A stretch of 64,000 nucleotides of DNA from Pseudomonas veronii. GTDB taxonomy: Bacteria; Pseudomonadota; Gammaproteobacteria; Pseudomonadales; Pseudomonadaceae. The position numbers were made by a program, and so were the translations under genes. The stretch spans positions 62,001 to 126,000 of the forward strand of contig NZ_JYLL01000004.1 in assembly GCF_001439695.1 (NCBI RefSeq). Direction: 5' to 3'. A model generated the notes under the pieces. The model did no database searches. It was not told where the DNA came from and saw only the letters and a program-made list of their open reading frames with translations. The stretch's first letter is position 1. Each line of letters starts with the position of its first letter. Of this stretch, positions 49,369-57,700 are shown in pieces.

Positions 49369-49749
49369 TCAGGCCTTGGCGGCCATCGCGGTGACCTCCA
49401 CGCGCATGCCTTCCACCGCCAGAGCCGCCACGCCAACTGCGGCACGCACCGGCCACGGCTTGGCGAAGAAGCGCTTGTAGACCTCGTTGAACGCCGCGCG
49501 GTCGGCCATGTCGGTCAGGTAGATGGTCAGGTGCATCACCCGGTCCATGGAACTGCCGGCGCGTTCAAGGGCGACTTTCAGGGCTTGCAGGGTGCATTCG
49601 CTTTGCGCGGTGATGTCGCCCAGTTCCAGGCTGCCGTCGGCGCGGGTCGGGATCTGGGTGGAGACCAGGATGCCGTTGAAGCCGATCACGTCGGAGGAAA
49701 TCGAGTCGGCATCCGGATCAGGGGTGAAGGACAGGTCGTGGTTGGCCAT
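49369..49749 (-). CDS. RidA/YjgF/UK114-family protein
   Basis: A 126-residue Rid-family protein. Family members deaminate reactive enamines and imines made by PLP enzymes. SECTLQALKVALERAGSSMD is the central helix and the C-terminal AFNEVYKRFF, then RAAVGVAALAVEGMRVEVTA, holds the conserved Arg that binds the carboxylate, in the form P-VRAAVGV. AAGAGAACGTC precedes ATG 49749. The N-terminal ~35 residues are divergent from archetypal RidA, so this belongs to another Rid subfamily whose activity is not proven. Confidence 0.87.
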   Translation of the reverse strand: MANHDLSFTPDPDADSISSDVIGFNGILVSTQIPTRADGSLELGDITAQSECTLQALKVALERAGSSMDRVMHLTIYLTDMADRAAFNEVYKRFFAKPWPVRAAVGVAALAVEGMRVEVTAMAAKA

Positions 49750-49948
49750 GACGTTCTCTTGGCAGGGAAAAGGGCCGCCAATTTAAACACAGGGGGCGCG
49801 AGGATCAGTACTCTTCGGCGTTGCAGGCGTGGCGAGCGACGGGTATTTGACGTCAAATGATATTTATTTTTCATCGGTCAAGTCCGGTATTTATTGGCCG
49901 ATAGCGCAGGAGATAACCCCCGATTCCACGCACGGCTGAGGCTACGTC

Positions 49949-51304
49949 ATGTTCAATCACACACTAAAAACAGAACTGGCGGCCAGGAGGGCCGAAGTCG
50001 CTGAATACCAAGGATTGATTGCCGCGCTTGAGCGCTCCATGGCCGTGGTCGAATTCGACCTCAATGGCAAGGTGTTGCGCGCCAATGACAACTTTATGAA
50101 AACCCTGGGTTACAGCAGCGCTCAATTGGCCGGCAAGACCCACCGTGATTTTTGCCCGTCGGCGCTGACCAGCAGCCCTGCCTATGCCGAGTTCTGGCAG
50201 GAACTCAGGGCCGGCAAGTTCGTCTCGGGCACATTCAAGCGCGTGGACGCCCACGGCAAGATCATCTGGCTGGAGGCCAGCTACAACCCGGTGCTGGATG
50301 AGCGTGGCCAGGTCGTGAAAGTGGTCAAGTACGCCCTCGACGTCACGCGCAAAGTGGAGCAGGAGGCGGCGACCCGCAGCAAGCTGGCTGCGCTGGACCG
50401 GGCGATGGCGGTGATCGAGTTCGACTTGAACGGGCAAGTGCTCGATGCCAACGAGAATTTCCTCGCGGTCATGGGGTATTCACTGACGGAACTCAAAGGC
50501 AAACATCACCGTATGTTTTGCGAACCGACCCAGGTCAACAGCCCTGAGTACGCCGACTTCTGGCGGCGCTTGAACAATGGTGAATTCTTCACCGGGCAAT
50601 TCAAGCGCATCGGCAAGCACGGCCGCGTGGTGTGGCTGGAAGCGAGTTACAACCCGGTGTATGACGGCGACGGCAAGCTGATCAAAATCGTCAAGTTCGC
50701 CAGCGACATCAGCGAGCGCGTCGAGAAGTTCGAGGAGGATTCACGCGGTGCTTCCCGCGCTTACCATATCTCCTCGGAAACCGAGCGATTCGCCGAACAT
50801 GGCACCCAGGTGATCCACGAAACCGCCAGTGAAATGCGCCGCATTGCCGAAAACATCGGCGCCTCCGCACGTCTGGTGGGGCAACTGGGTGATCGTTCCG
50901 AGCAGATCACTGCGATCGTCAATACCATTCGCGGTATTGCCGACCAGACCAACCTGCTGGCGCTCAACGCCGCCATCGAGGCCGCGCGCGCGGGCGATCA
51001 GGGCCGTGGTTTTGCGGTGGTGGCCGATGAGGTCAGGCAACTGGCGGGGCGCACCAGCCGTTCGACGGCCGAGATTGCCGAGATGATCGGCCTGATTCTG
51101 TCGGAAACCCGTGACGCGGTCGCCAGCATGAGCGCGACCCAGGAAGGCGCGCAACGTGGCGTCAGCCTGGCCGACCAGGCGGGTTCGGTGATTCTGCAGA
51201 TCCGCACCAGCACCAGCGATGCGGTGCAAGCCGTGAGCATGTTTGCGTCAAAGCTGGATGAGTCGGAGGTGGTTCCGAAAACCGCTGTCGGCTGGGTCGG
51301 CTAG
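49949..51304 (+). CDS. Cytoplasmic PAS-PAS methyl-accepting chemotaxis protein (BdlA-like)
   Basis: A 451-residue soluble chemoreceptor without transmembrane helices. Two PAS domains at ~20-140 and ~145-265 are near repeats of each other: [18 protein letters not shown] against [18 protein letters not shown], and both continue with KTHRDFC/KHHRMFC. The signalling domain follows, with the hairpin tip [20 protein letters not shown] and [20 protein letters not shown]. The order and size resemble P. aeruginosa BdlA, which controls biofilm dispersal (family knowledge). The ligand could be haem or FAD; none can be assigned by eye. A diguanylate cyclase nearby gives a compatible c-di-GMP context. Confidence 0.9.
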   Translation: MFNHTLKTELAARRAEVAEYQGLIAALERSMAVVEFDLNGKVLRANDNFMKTLGYSSAQLAGKTHRDFCPSALTSSPAYAEFWQELRAGKFVSGTFKRVDAHGKIIWLEASYNPVLDERGQVVKVVKYALDVTRKVEQEAATRSKLAALDRAMAVIEFDLNGQVLDANENFLAVMGYSLTELKGKHHRMFCEPTQVNSPEYADFWRRLNNGEFFTGQFKRIGKHGRVVWLEASYNPVYDGDGKLIKIVKFASDISERVEKFEEDSRGASRAYHISSETERFAEHGTQVIHETASEMRRIAENIGASARLVGQLGDRSEQITAIVNTIRGIADQTNLLALNAAIEAARAGDQGRGFAVVADEVRQLAGRTSRSTAEIAEMIGLILSETRDAVASMSATQEGAQRGVSLADQAGSVILQIRTSTSDAVQAVSMFASKLDESEVVPKTAVGWVG

Positions 51305-51324
51305 ACGCGCACCCGGGGTCAGTC

Positions 51325-52194
51325 TCACTCCTCTACATCCATGAACTCTTTGGCCCAGGCCACGTAGCTCTCCGGCAGGGTGTAGGTGTGAGTAAGCTCG
51401 GTGGCACTGAGGTTCGAGGTGCTGTGGGTGAGCTGACGTTGGGCGCGCAGGCTGTCGTAGGTGGCCTTGATCGCCGCGAAGTAGGCGCCGTGGCCGGCCA
51501 CCACGATGCGTACTCCCAGGCTTGCCAGGCGCTGGCTGTCATTGAGTTTCGGGTTGCCGTAGGTCACCAGCATCAAGGGCACCGTGAGTTGTTGCGCAAT
51601 CTGCTCAAGGTGCTCGAAGTCGCTGACACCCACCATGCAGATCCCATCGGCACCGGCTTTTTCATAGGCCAGGGTGCGTTCGATCACGGCCTCGGTCGGC
51701 AACACCTTCGCGTTAGTGCGGGCGATGATGGACAGCTCGGGGTCGACCCGTGCTTCAAGGGCGGCCCTGACTTTGCCGATGCCTTCCTCGATGGAAATCA
51801 GATCGGTCGATTTGCGCCCGAACTGCGCCGGCAACAGCGTGTCTTCAATCGTCAGTGCCGCTACGCCTGCGCGTTCCAGCTCCGCGACGGTACGCATGAC
51901 ATTCAGGGCATTGCCATAGCCGTGGTCGGCATCGGCAATCACCGGCAACTGCGCAACGCGGCCGATCCGGGTGGCCTGTTCAGCGAACTCACTCAAGGTG
52001 ATCAACGCAAAATCAGGTGCCGCCAGTACCTGCAGCGAAGCGACCGAGCCCCCCAGAATGCCGACCTCGAAGCCCAGGTCGGCGGCGATACGCGCCGACA
52101 TCGGGTCGAACACAGAGGCCGTCTCAACGCACAGTGGCGTAGCAAGCAGTTCACGGAAATTACGACGCAGGGCTGAGTGGGACACTTTGGGCAT
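51325..52194 (-). CDS. Isocitrate lyase/PEP mutase-family oxaloacetate decarboxylase
   Basis: A 289-residue enzyme of the PEP mutase/isocitrate lyase superfamily. The active-site region includes [18 protein letters not shown] (metal-binding Asp) and [13 protein letters not shown], and [20 protein letters not shown]. The sequence resembles the P. aeruginosa member shown to decarboxylate oxaloacetate to pyruvate, without the Cys loop of isocitrate lyase (family knowledge). AGGAAAGATC precedes ATG 52194. It converges with the chemoreceptor gene, 20 bases between the stops. Confidence 0.88.
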   Translation of the reverse strand: MPKVSHSALRRNFRELLATPLCVETASVFDPMSARIAADLGFEVGILGGSVASLQVLAAPDFALITLSEFAEQATRIGRVAQLPVIADADHGYGNALNVMRTVAELERAGVAALTIEDTLLPAQFGRKSTDLISIEEGIGKVRAALEARVDPELSIIARTNAKVLPTEAVIERTLAYEKAGADGICMVGVSDFEHLEQIAQQLTVPLMLVTYGNPKLNDSQRLASLGVRIVVAGHGAYFAAIKATYDSLRAQRQLTHSTSNLSATELTHTYTLPESYVAWAKEFMDVEE

Positions 52195-52303
52195 GATCTT
52201 TCCTGGTTCTGGTCATTGTCGACTGACGATCAATGCCTATTCATAGTCGTCAGAGATTACCACGCCACAAAACCCAGGATTATGACGTTTGAGAATGGGC
52301 TAT

Positions 52304-52325
52304 GCCCACCGCACATACGGTGGGC
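52304..52325 (-). terminator. Hairpin terminator after the diguanylate cyclase gene
   Basis: GCCCACCG-CACATA-CGGTGGGC is a perfect 8-bp stem, 16 bases after the stop of the minus-strand gene. In mRNA it is followed by AUAGCCC, without a U-run. Confidence 0.55.
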
Positions 52326-52341
52326 GCGAGGTGTGCGCCGT

Positions 52342-53244
52342 TCAGTCGGCAGGCTGGCTAAGCAGGTTGAAATGACAGGCGCTGCCACCGCGTCGTTTAG
52401 CCTGGTACATCGCGTCGTCGGCCCGTGCGAGCAGTTGCTCGACGCTTGCCCCGTCCCATGGATACAGGCTGATGCCGACGCTGATGTGTGTGTTCAGGCG
52501 GTGGGCATCGATCATGAACGGCTGGTTGATTGCGCCGATCAATTTATCGGCCAACACCTCGACCTGCCTGGCGTGGTCCATGCCGGTCACCAGGATCGCA
52601 AATTCATCGCCGCTCAAACGGCCGACGACATCGGACCTGCGCACCGACTGGCTGAGGCGTTCGGCCACCGCCACCAGCAACTTGTCGCCGCACGCATGCC
52701 CATGGGTGTCGTTGACCGCTTTGAAACGGTCCAGGTCGATAAACATCAACGCCAGCGGCTGTTGCTGCTGGGTGGCATGACTCATCGCTTGATTGAGCAG
52801 GCTCAGAAACAGGCTGCGGTTGGGCAAACCGGTCAGTCCGTCATGGAACGCCAGTTGTTGCATGCGCGCACGTTCTTCGTCCATCACCTTGAAGTTGTGC
52901 AGGATCGCGATGAAGTGCGTGACCACGCCCTGCGGGTCGAGCACCGGGGTAATGACCTGATTGATCGTACAGTTGGAGCCGTCCTTGCGGCGCTCGACCA
53001 TCTCACCCTGCCAGGTCAGGCCCGCCATGATGGTCATCCACAGTTCCCGATAGAACGTGGTGGTTTGCCGTCCCGACGACAAAAGGTGCGGGGTTTTACC
53101 GACCAGCTCCAGCTTCGAATAGCCACTCAACAGGCTGAACGCTCGGTTGATCCACACAATGCAACCCGATCTCTCGGTGATCAGCACCGGGTTTGTCGCC
53201 GCGTCCAACGCCCTCACCAACACTTGCTGCTCATCTTCGATCAT
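52342..53244 (-). CDS. PAS-GGDEF diguanylate cyclase
   Basis: A 300-residue protein. An N-terminal PAS domain (~1-125: TERSGCIVWINRAFSLLSGY, KLELVGKTPHLLSSG, then VDERRKDGS-like VERRKDGSNCTINQ) precedes a GGDEF domain (~130-295). The domain has the substrate helix DGLTGLPNRSLF and FIDLDRFKAVNDTHGH, and the signature reads RLSGDEFAILV, that is SGDEF in place of GGDEF. Known active cyclases tolerate changes at the first glycine, so activity is plausible. An RxxD inhibitory site is not evident. It probably makes c-di-GMP in response to redox or oxygen sensed by PAS. Two FNR-like boxes lie between it and the divergent usp gene. Confidence 0.88.
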   Translation of the reverse strand: MIEDEQQVLVRALDAATNPVLITERSGCIVWINRAFSLLSGYSKLELVGKTPHLLSSGRQTTTFYRELWMTIMAGLTWQGEMVERRKDGSNCTINQVITPVLDPQGVVTHFIAILHNFKVMDEERARMQQLAFHDGLTGLPNRSLFLSLLNQAMSHATQQQQPLALMFIDLDRFKAVNDTHGHACGDKLLVAVAERLSQSVRRSDVVGRLSGDEFAILVTGMDHARQVEVLADKLIGAINQPFMIDAHRLNTHISVGISLYPWDGASVEQLLARADDAMYQAKRRGGSACHFNLLSQPAD

Positions 53245-53314
53245 GGTGCCCTCCGACGGAGCCGGTGACGCTGCAAGTCTTGATGCAGGCTAGGGGCAAG
53301 GGGCCCGGCGGCTG

Positions 53315-53358
53315 TTGATGAAAATCAACTTTTGCGGGCACCAACTGATAAAGATCAA
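53315..53358. promoter_or_regulatory. Two FNR/ANR boxes before the tandem usp genes
   Basis: TTGAT-GAAA-ATCAA (53315-53328) is an exact consensus match. CTGAT-AAAG-ATCAA (53345-53358) differs at one position. They are 105-118 and 75-88 bases upstream of the usp start at 53433, and also precede the divergent diguanylate cyclase gene. Confidence 0.75.
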
Positions 53359-53432
53359 GTAGCCGCTGAGCCGGAACGCTCAATCTGAAGGCCTATCCAC
53401 CGAATCAGATGGCCGCGTGCCGAGGTGCCCCC

Positions 53433-54347
53433 ATGTTGCAGACTCAGCGTTTACTGTTGATTGCCCCTTCGTCCATGACCCGCACACCGGCGTTCGATCG
53501 TGCAGCTGCCTTGGCGCGCGCGATGCAGTTGCCGTTGCATATCGTGGCATTCGACTATTTGCAGGCCCTGGCGATCGCCGGGTTGTTTGCGCCCGAACAG
53601 ATCAATCGGGCCCGGGAAGGGTACCTGGACACCCATCGCCACTGGCTCGCCGAGCAGGCCGAGGTGATGCGCCAGCGCGGGGTCGAGGTCACCAGCGAAG
53701 TAGTCTGGGTGCATCATCCTTATGAGGAAATCCTGCATTTCGTCAACGAGATGTCGCTGGCCCTGATCATCAAGGATGCCGAGGAAGAGCCAGCGTTGAA
53801 ACGGGTGTTCTTCACCCCGCTGGATTGGCAACTGCTGCGCGACTGCCCGGTGCCGGTGCATCTGGTCACCGACTCGCGCCACCCGTTGCCACGCAAGGTG
53901 CTGGCGATTGTCGATGTGTTGCGCAGCGAGGAGCAGGATCAGATATTCAACGACCAGATTGTCGAAGCGGCGGTCAAGCTGGCCGCGCAATGCCAGGCCC
54001 AGCTCGAGTTGCTGCATGTGTACGACTGGGCCGCGGTGTATGCCAAGGACATGGGCTTCGGCGCGGTGCCCCTGGCCGCCGGGCTCTATGAGTCGTTGAA
54101 TGAAGCCCAGCATGAGGCGTTTGCCGCGTTGGCCGAGCGCCAGGGGATTCCCGTCGAGCATCGGCACTTTATCGAGGGCACGCCGCTCTTCAACATTTGC
54201 GACTTCGCCCGCGATCACCAGATCGACATCATCGTTATGGGCACCGTGCAGCACTGGGGCTTGAACAAGCTGTTGGGCACTACCGCCGAAAGCCTGCTGC
54301 ACCACGCGCCGTGCAGCATGTGGGCGATCAAACCGACGCGCAGTTGA
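53433..54347 (+). CDS. Universal stress protein, tandem Usp domains
   Basis: A 304-residue two-domain Usp. The N-terminal RLLLIAPSSMTRTPAFDRAA segment is shared with the other usp genes here. The second domain carries the ATP motif MGTVQHWGLNKLLGTTAES (G-x2-G not kept exactly; G-x9-G-T present). ATG 53433 is preferred over 53409 because GAGGTG is 8 bases upstream. Two FNR boxes precede it. The second usp gene follows 51 bases later on the same strand, so the pair is probably one transcript. Confidence 0.9.
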   Translation: MLQTQRLLLIAPSSMTRTPAFDRAAALARAMQLPLHIVAFDYLQALAIAGLFAPEQINRAREGYLDTHRHWLAEQAEVMRQRGVEVTSEVVWVHHPYEEILHFVNEMSLALIIKDAEEEPALKRVFFTPLDWQLLRDCPVPVHLVTDSRHPLPRKVLAIVDVLRSEEQDQIFNDQIVEAAVKLAAQCQAQLELLHVYDWAAVYAKDMGFGAVPLAAGLYESLNEAQHEAFAALAERQGIPVEHRHFIEGTPLFNICDFARDHQIDIIVMGTVQHWGLNKLLGTTAESLLHHAPCSMWAIKPTRS

Positions 54348-54398
54348 TGAAGGATTGAACCTGGCGCCAGGACCAACCGGTGCCCGACGAGGTGCGAA

Positions 54399-55319
54399 AT
54401 GAGCCAATATCAACGTCTGTTGCTGATCACCGACCGTTCGTTGTATCACTCCCCGGCGCTGCTGCGCGCGGTGGCCCTGGCCAAGGCCAGCGGCGCGGCG
54501 CTCGATATCAGGGCGTTTATCGAACCTGCGCCGATCATTCATTTGTGGGAAGAACACGTCGATGAGTCGGTTTTCCAGGACTACCTGCACCGCTATCGCG
54601 ATTGGCTGATCGACGAAGTCCAGCGCCTGGGCGGTAACGGGCTGAAGGTGACGGTTGAATTGCTCTTCACCACCCACCCTGTGCTGGAGATCCTGCGCAC
54701 GATCGCCGATCTGAACCCGGACCTGGTGATCAAGGACGTGAAGCTGGAGCCGGTTCTCAAGCGCATATTCATCACCCCGCTCGATTGCCACCTGCTGCGC
54801 GAGTGCCCGACACCCCTACATCTGGTGAGCCAGGCGCGCTACGGTTTGCCCCATCGCGTGGTGGCGGCCGTCGATCCGTTCGAGCCCGGCACGCAGATCA
54901 GCGGTCTGAACGACACCATCATTCAGTGCGCCTACTCCATGGCCCTGCAATGCGATGCGCCGCTGCATCTGTTGTACGCCTATGACCTGTCCCCGGCATT
55001 CAACGGCGATGCGCCGATGGCCATGGGCGGTTGGAACGTGGACTTCGCCGAAGAGCTGCGCCAGTCGTTGCACCAGGCATTCGTGACCTTGGCCGACCGT
55101 TATGGCGTACCGCCGGAAAGACGCCACTTTGTCATGGGCCAGCCAGTGCCGGTGATTCAGGAGTTTGTCGAGCAATTCCAGGCCGACGTGGTGGTCATGG
55201 GGACTGCTCACCGGGTCGGGCTCGACCGACTGATCGGCAGCAACACCGAACGGGCGCTGTATTCGGTGCCGGGCAGCATTTTAGCGATCCGCCAGCCGGG
55301 AAGCGACGTCAAGGGCTAG
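54399..55319 (+). CDS. Universal stress protein, tandem Usp domains
   Basis: A 306-residue two-domain Usp protein. The N-terminus RLLLITDRSLYHSPALLRAV resembles the preceding gene and the C-terminal motif reads MGTAHRVGLDRLIGSNTERA, where the last position of the ATP signature is N rather than T. GAGGTGCGAA before ATG 54399 is the ribosome site. It probably derives from duplication of its neighbour; divergence is clear, for example in the central INDVKLEPVLKRIF-like segment (VIKDVKLEPVLKR). Confidence 0.9.
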   Translation: MSQYQRLLLITDRSLYHSPALLRAVALAKASGAALDIRAFIEPAPIIHLWEEHVDESVFQDYLHRYRDWLIDEVQRLGGNGLKVTVELLFTTHPVLEILRTIADLNPDLVIKDVKLEPVLKRIFITPLDCHLLRECPTPLHLVSQARYGLPHRVVAAVDPFEPGTQISGLNDTIIQCAYSMALQCDAPLHLLYAYDLSPAFNGDAPMAMGGWNVDFAEELRQSLHQAFVTLADRYGVPPERRHFVMGQPVPVIQEFVEQFQADVVVMGTAHRVGLDRLIGSNTERALYSVPGSILAIRQPGSDVKG

Positions 55320-55338
55320 CCCGGCCGCTGATCCTTTA

Positions 55339-55352
55339 TTGACAAAGGTCAG
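55339..55352. promoter_or_regulatory. Degenerate FNR-like site before the lipoprotein gene
   Basis: TTGAC-AAAG-GTCAG keeps the TGA-N6-TCA spacing but differs from the consensus at three positions. It is ~78 bases before the lipoprotein start. Confidence 0.4.
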
Positions 55353-55429
55353 AGGCTCGGCGGGCTCACGCCGGATACTGAAAATGTGCGTTGTTGATTT
55401 CTTACCGCGATGAATCGAGGGGAAACACC

Positions 55430-55681
55430 ATGAACCGCTACCTGTCCGTTTCACTGTTGGCACTGGTATTGGCAACGTCCGCCGGGTGCAGTCAACATGT
55501 CAAGGAGCTTGAGGCTCGCCTGGACTCCGCGGAAAACAATGCCGCCACGGCGCGCCTGCGCGCTGACGAAGCCTACCTCAAGGCGGAGCAGGCGATGGCG
55601 CTGGCCAACCAGGCCCAGCGCACCGCTGACGAAGCCAACGAGAGAGCGATCCATATGCTGACCAGCGCGACCCGCAAATAG
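55430..55681 (+). CDS. OprI/Lpp-like small outer-membrane lipoprotein
   Basis: An 83-residue lipoprotein. The signal peptide ends in the lipobox TSAGC, after which an alanine-zipper coiled coil ([20 protein letters not shown], then heptads) runs to the C-terminus SATRK. The sequence is a paralogue of OprI (the major murein lipoprotein), including the [20 protein letters not shown] block and the final Arg-Lys that in Lpp is linked to peptidoglycan. AGGGGAAACACC precedes ATG 55430. Its position in the stress block suggests a condition-specific version of OprI. Confidence 0.9.
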   Translation: MNRYLSVSLLALVLATSAGCSQHVKELEARLDSAENNAATARLRADEAYLKAEQAMALANQAQRTADEANERAIHMLTSATRK

Positions 55682-55694
55682 CCGCTGCTGCGTG

Positions 55695-56678
55695 TTATGG
55701 GGTCAGCACAATCGCGCCGTTGAACTGCCCGCTGCGCAGGTGCGCGAGTGCCTGATTGGCGTCTTCCAGGGCGAAGCGGGTGATGTCGCAGTGGACCGGC
55801 GTGTGCTGCACGGTTTGAAAAAACGCTGTGCCGTCCTGTCGGGTCAGGTTCGCCACTGAACGCACGCTGCGCTCGCCCCATAGCAGTCGATAGGGGAAGG
55901 CCGGAATATCGCTCATGTGAATCCCGGCGCAAATCACACAGCCGCCCTTGACGGTGGCGGCCAATGCCAGCGGTACAAGCGCTCCGACCGGGGCGAATAT
56001 CAGGCTGGCATCCAGCAGGTGCGGCGGCAGTTGGTCCGAAGGCCCGGCCCACACAGCGCCCAATGAGCGTGCATAGGCCTGGCCTGCGCTGTCACCCGGG
56101 CGGGTGAACGCGTACACCTGTTGCCCGCGGCCCAGCGCCACCTGGATCGCCAGATGGGCGGCCGCACCGAAGCCGTAAAGCCCCAGGTGGGCGGCGTCGG
56201 CGGCCATTTGCAAGGCGCGAAAGCCGATCAGGCCGGCACACAACAGGGGCGCGGCTTGAACGTCCGACAGTGTGTCGGGAATCGGCAGGCAGAAGCGTTC
56301 GTCCGCCACCGTGTATTCAGCGTAGCCGCCGTCCAGATTGCAGCCGGTGAACAGCGCCTGATCGCAGAGGTTTTCCCGGCCCGATCGACAGAAAGCGCAC
56401 TCGCCGCAGGTCCAGCCGAGCCACGGCACCCCGACGCGGCGGCCGATCCAGTCAGCCCCGACCGTGGCGCCCACGGCCGTCACTTCACCGACGATTTCAT
56501 GGCCTGGCACCCGTGGCAGTTGCGCTTGCGGCAACTCGCCGTCGACCAGGTGCAGGTCGGTGCGGCACACGCCACAGGCCAGGACCTTGATCAACAGCTG
56601 CCCGCTTCCGGGTGCCGGGATCGGGCGCTGCTCCAGTTGCAGCGGTTGGCCGGGGGTGTGCAGAACCATCGCACGCAT
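55695..56678 (-). CDS. Zinc-binding alcohol dehydrogenase (second copy in window)
   Basis: A 327-residue medium-chain dehydrogenase. Zinc ligands are in ACGVCRTDLHLVDGE and VPGHEIVGEVTAVG; the structural-zinc lobe CGECAFCRSGRENLC is complete with four cysteines. The nucleotide region is YGFGAAAHLAIQVALGRGQQ, where the usual GxGxxG is altered to GFGAAA. GGAG upstream of ATG 56678 marks the start. It lies 30 bases behind the second FNR-like gene on the same strand, so they probably form one transcript. It is unlike the 30.2-kb dehydrogenase, which has a different structural lobe. Confidence 0.88.
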   Translation of the reverse strand: MRAMVLHTPGQPLQLEQRPIPAPGSGQLLIKVLACGVCRTDLHLVDGELPQAQLPRVPGHEIVGEVTAVGATVGADWIGRRVGVPWLGWTCGECAFCRSGRENLCDQALFTGCNLDGGYAEYTVADERFCLPIPDTLSDVQAAPLLCAGLIGFRALQMAADAAHLGLYGFGAAAHLAIQVALGRGQQVYAFTRPGDSAGQAYARSLGAVWAGPSDQLPPHLLDASLIFAPVGALVPLALAATVKGGCVICAGIHMSDIPAFPYRLLWGERSVRSVANLTRQDGTAFFQTVQHTPVHCDITRFALEDANQALAHLRSGQFNGAIVLTP

Positions 56679-56708
56679 GACGAATCTCCAGGTGTTCGGG
56701 CGGTAATG

Positions 56709-57494
56709 CTAGATCGGTCGGCGGCAGCCCGCGACCAGACGCTTGAGACCTTCCAGGTCCAGGATCGTGACGTTGCGGCCGACGATCTGCGCCAACCCCT
56801 GGTCGCGCAGGTGCGCGATGCCGCGGCAGATGGTTTCCAGGCGCAAGCCCAGGTAGGAACCGATTTCCTCACGGCGCATTTTCAGCACAAAGTGCCTGGC
56901 CGAATACCCGCGGGAGCTGAAGCGTTGCGACAGGTTCAGCAGGAACGCGGCCAGGCGTTCATCCGAGCTCATGTTGCCCATCAGCATCAGCAGGGTGTGA
57001 TCCTGCACGATTTCACGGCTCAGCAGCCGCGTGAGGTTGTGCTGCAGCGACGGAAGGTTACGCGCCAGGCTCTCCAGATGGGCGAAGTGGATGGGGCAGA
57101 CCTCACTGTCCTCAAGGGCGACCGCCGTGCAGGCGTGTGCATCGTCACTGATGGCGTCCAGGCCGAGCATATCGCCGGAGAGTTGAAAACCGGTCACTTG
57201 TTCACGGCCATCGACAGACACGATGCCGGTCTTGAACGAGCCGGTGCGAACCGTATACAGCGAACGCAAGGGGTCGCCGGTACGGAATAAAGCTGCGCCT
57301 TTTTTGACCTTGAAGCGTTGCACCACCAACGCATCCAAGTGGGACACGTCAGGACTATCGAGACCGATCGGCAAGCTGCATGCCGACACGCCGCAACCGG
57401 AACATGCCGTTTTGGGGGGGATTACCGGTCTGGGGCAAGAGGTGTGCGGTAGCACCGTCGAGCGACCGACTAAACGCAGGTGATGGGCATTCAT
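56709..57494 (-). CDS. FNR/ANR-type transcriptional regulator (second paralogue)
   Basis: A 261-residue CRP/FNR regulator, clearly a paralogue of the one at 28 kb (both read DPLRSLYxVRTG, DGREQVTGFQ, REEIGSYLGLRLET). The cluster region CSGCGVSAC has C-x2-C-x4-C spacing, one residue shorter than FNR, with a fourth Cys in DDAHACT. The recognition helix ETICR has Cys where FNR and ANR have Ser. ATG 57494 follows GGAG by 7 bases; the longer frame (to 57590) lacks a ribosome site. It precedes a zinc alcohol dehydrogenase and is divergent from phosphoketolase with a perfect FNR box between. Confidence 0.9.
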   Translation of the reverse strand: MNAHHLRLVGRSTVLPHTSCPRPVIPPKTACSGCGVSACSLPIGLDSPDVSHLDALVVQRFKVKKGAALFRTGDPLRSLYTVRTGSFKTGIVSVDGREQVTGFQLSGDMLGLDAISDDAHACTAVALEDSEVCPIHFAHLESLARNLPSLQHNLTRLLSREIVQDHTLLMLMGNMSSDERLAAFLLNLSQRFSSRGYSARHFVLKMRREEIGSYLGLRLETICRGIAHLRDQGLAQIVGRNVTILDLEGLKRLVAGCRRPI

Positions 57495-57616
57495 GCATGC
57501 GCTCCGTCCAGGCATGTGCCTGAGTGATAGAGAGAACGAGGAAAATGCGCTGCCAGCGCTTTTGCTCAATATCCCGAGTTCCTGTTTCAATTGAGCTTCA
57601 GCGCCGGCTTTAAGAC

Positions 57617-57630
57617 TTGATATACATCAA
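57617..57630. promoter_or_regulatory. FNR/ANR box (perfect consensus) before phosphoketolase
   Basis: TTGAT-ATAC-ATCAA is an exact consensus match, 71 bases before the phosphoketolase start and ~123 bases before the divergent FNR-like gene. Confidence 0.8.
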
Positions 57631-57700
57631 GCCTCGCGCAGTTGAGGCACCCAGAATCGACGAACGACAATCCACGGGTCGAGCCTTGACGGAGGGGTGT

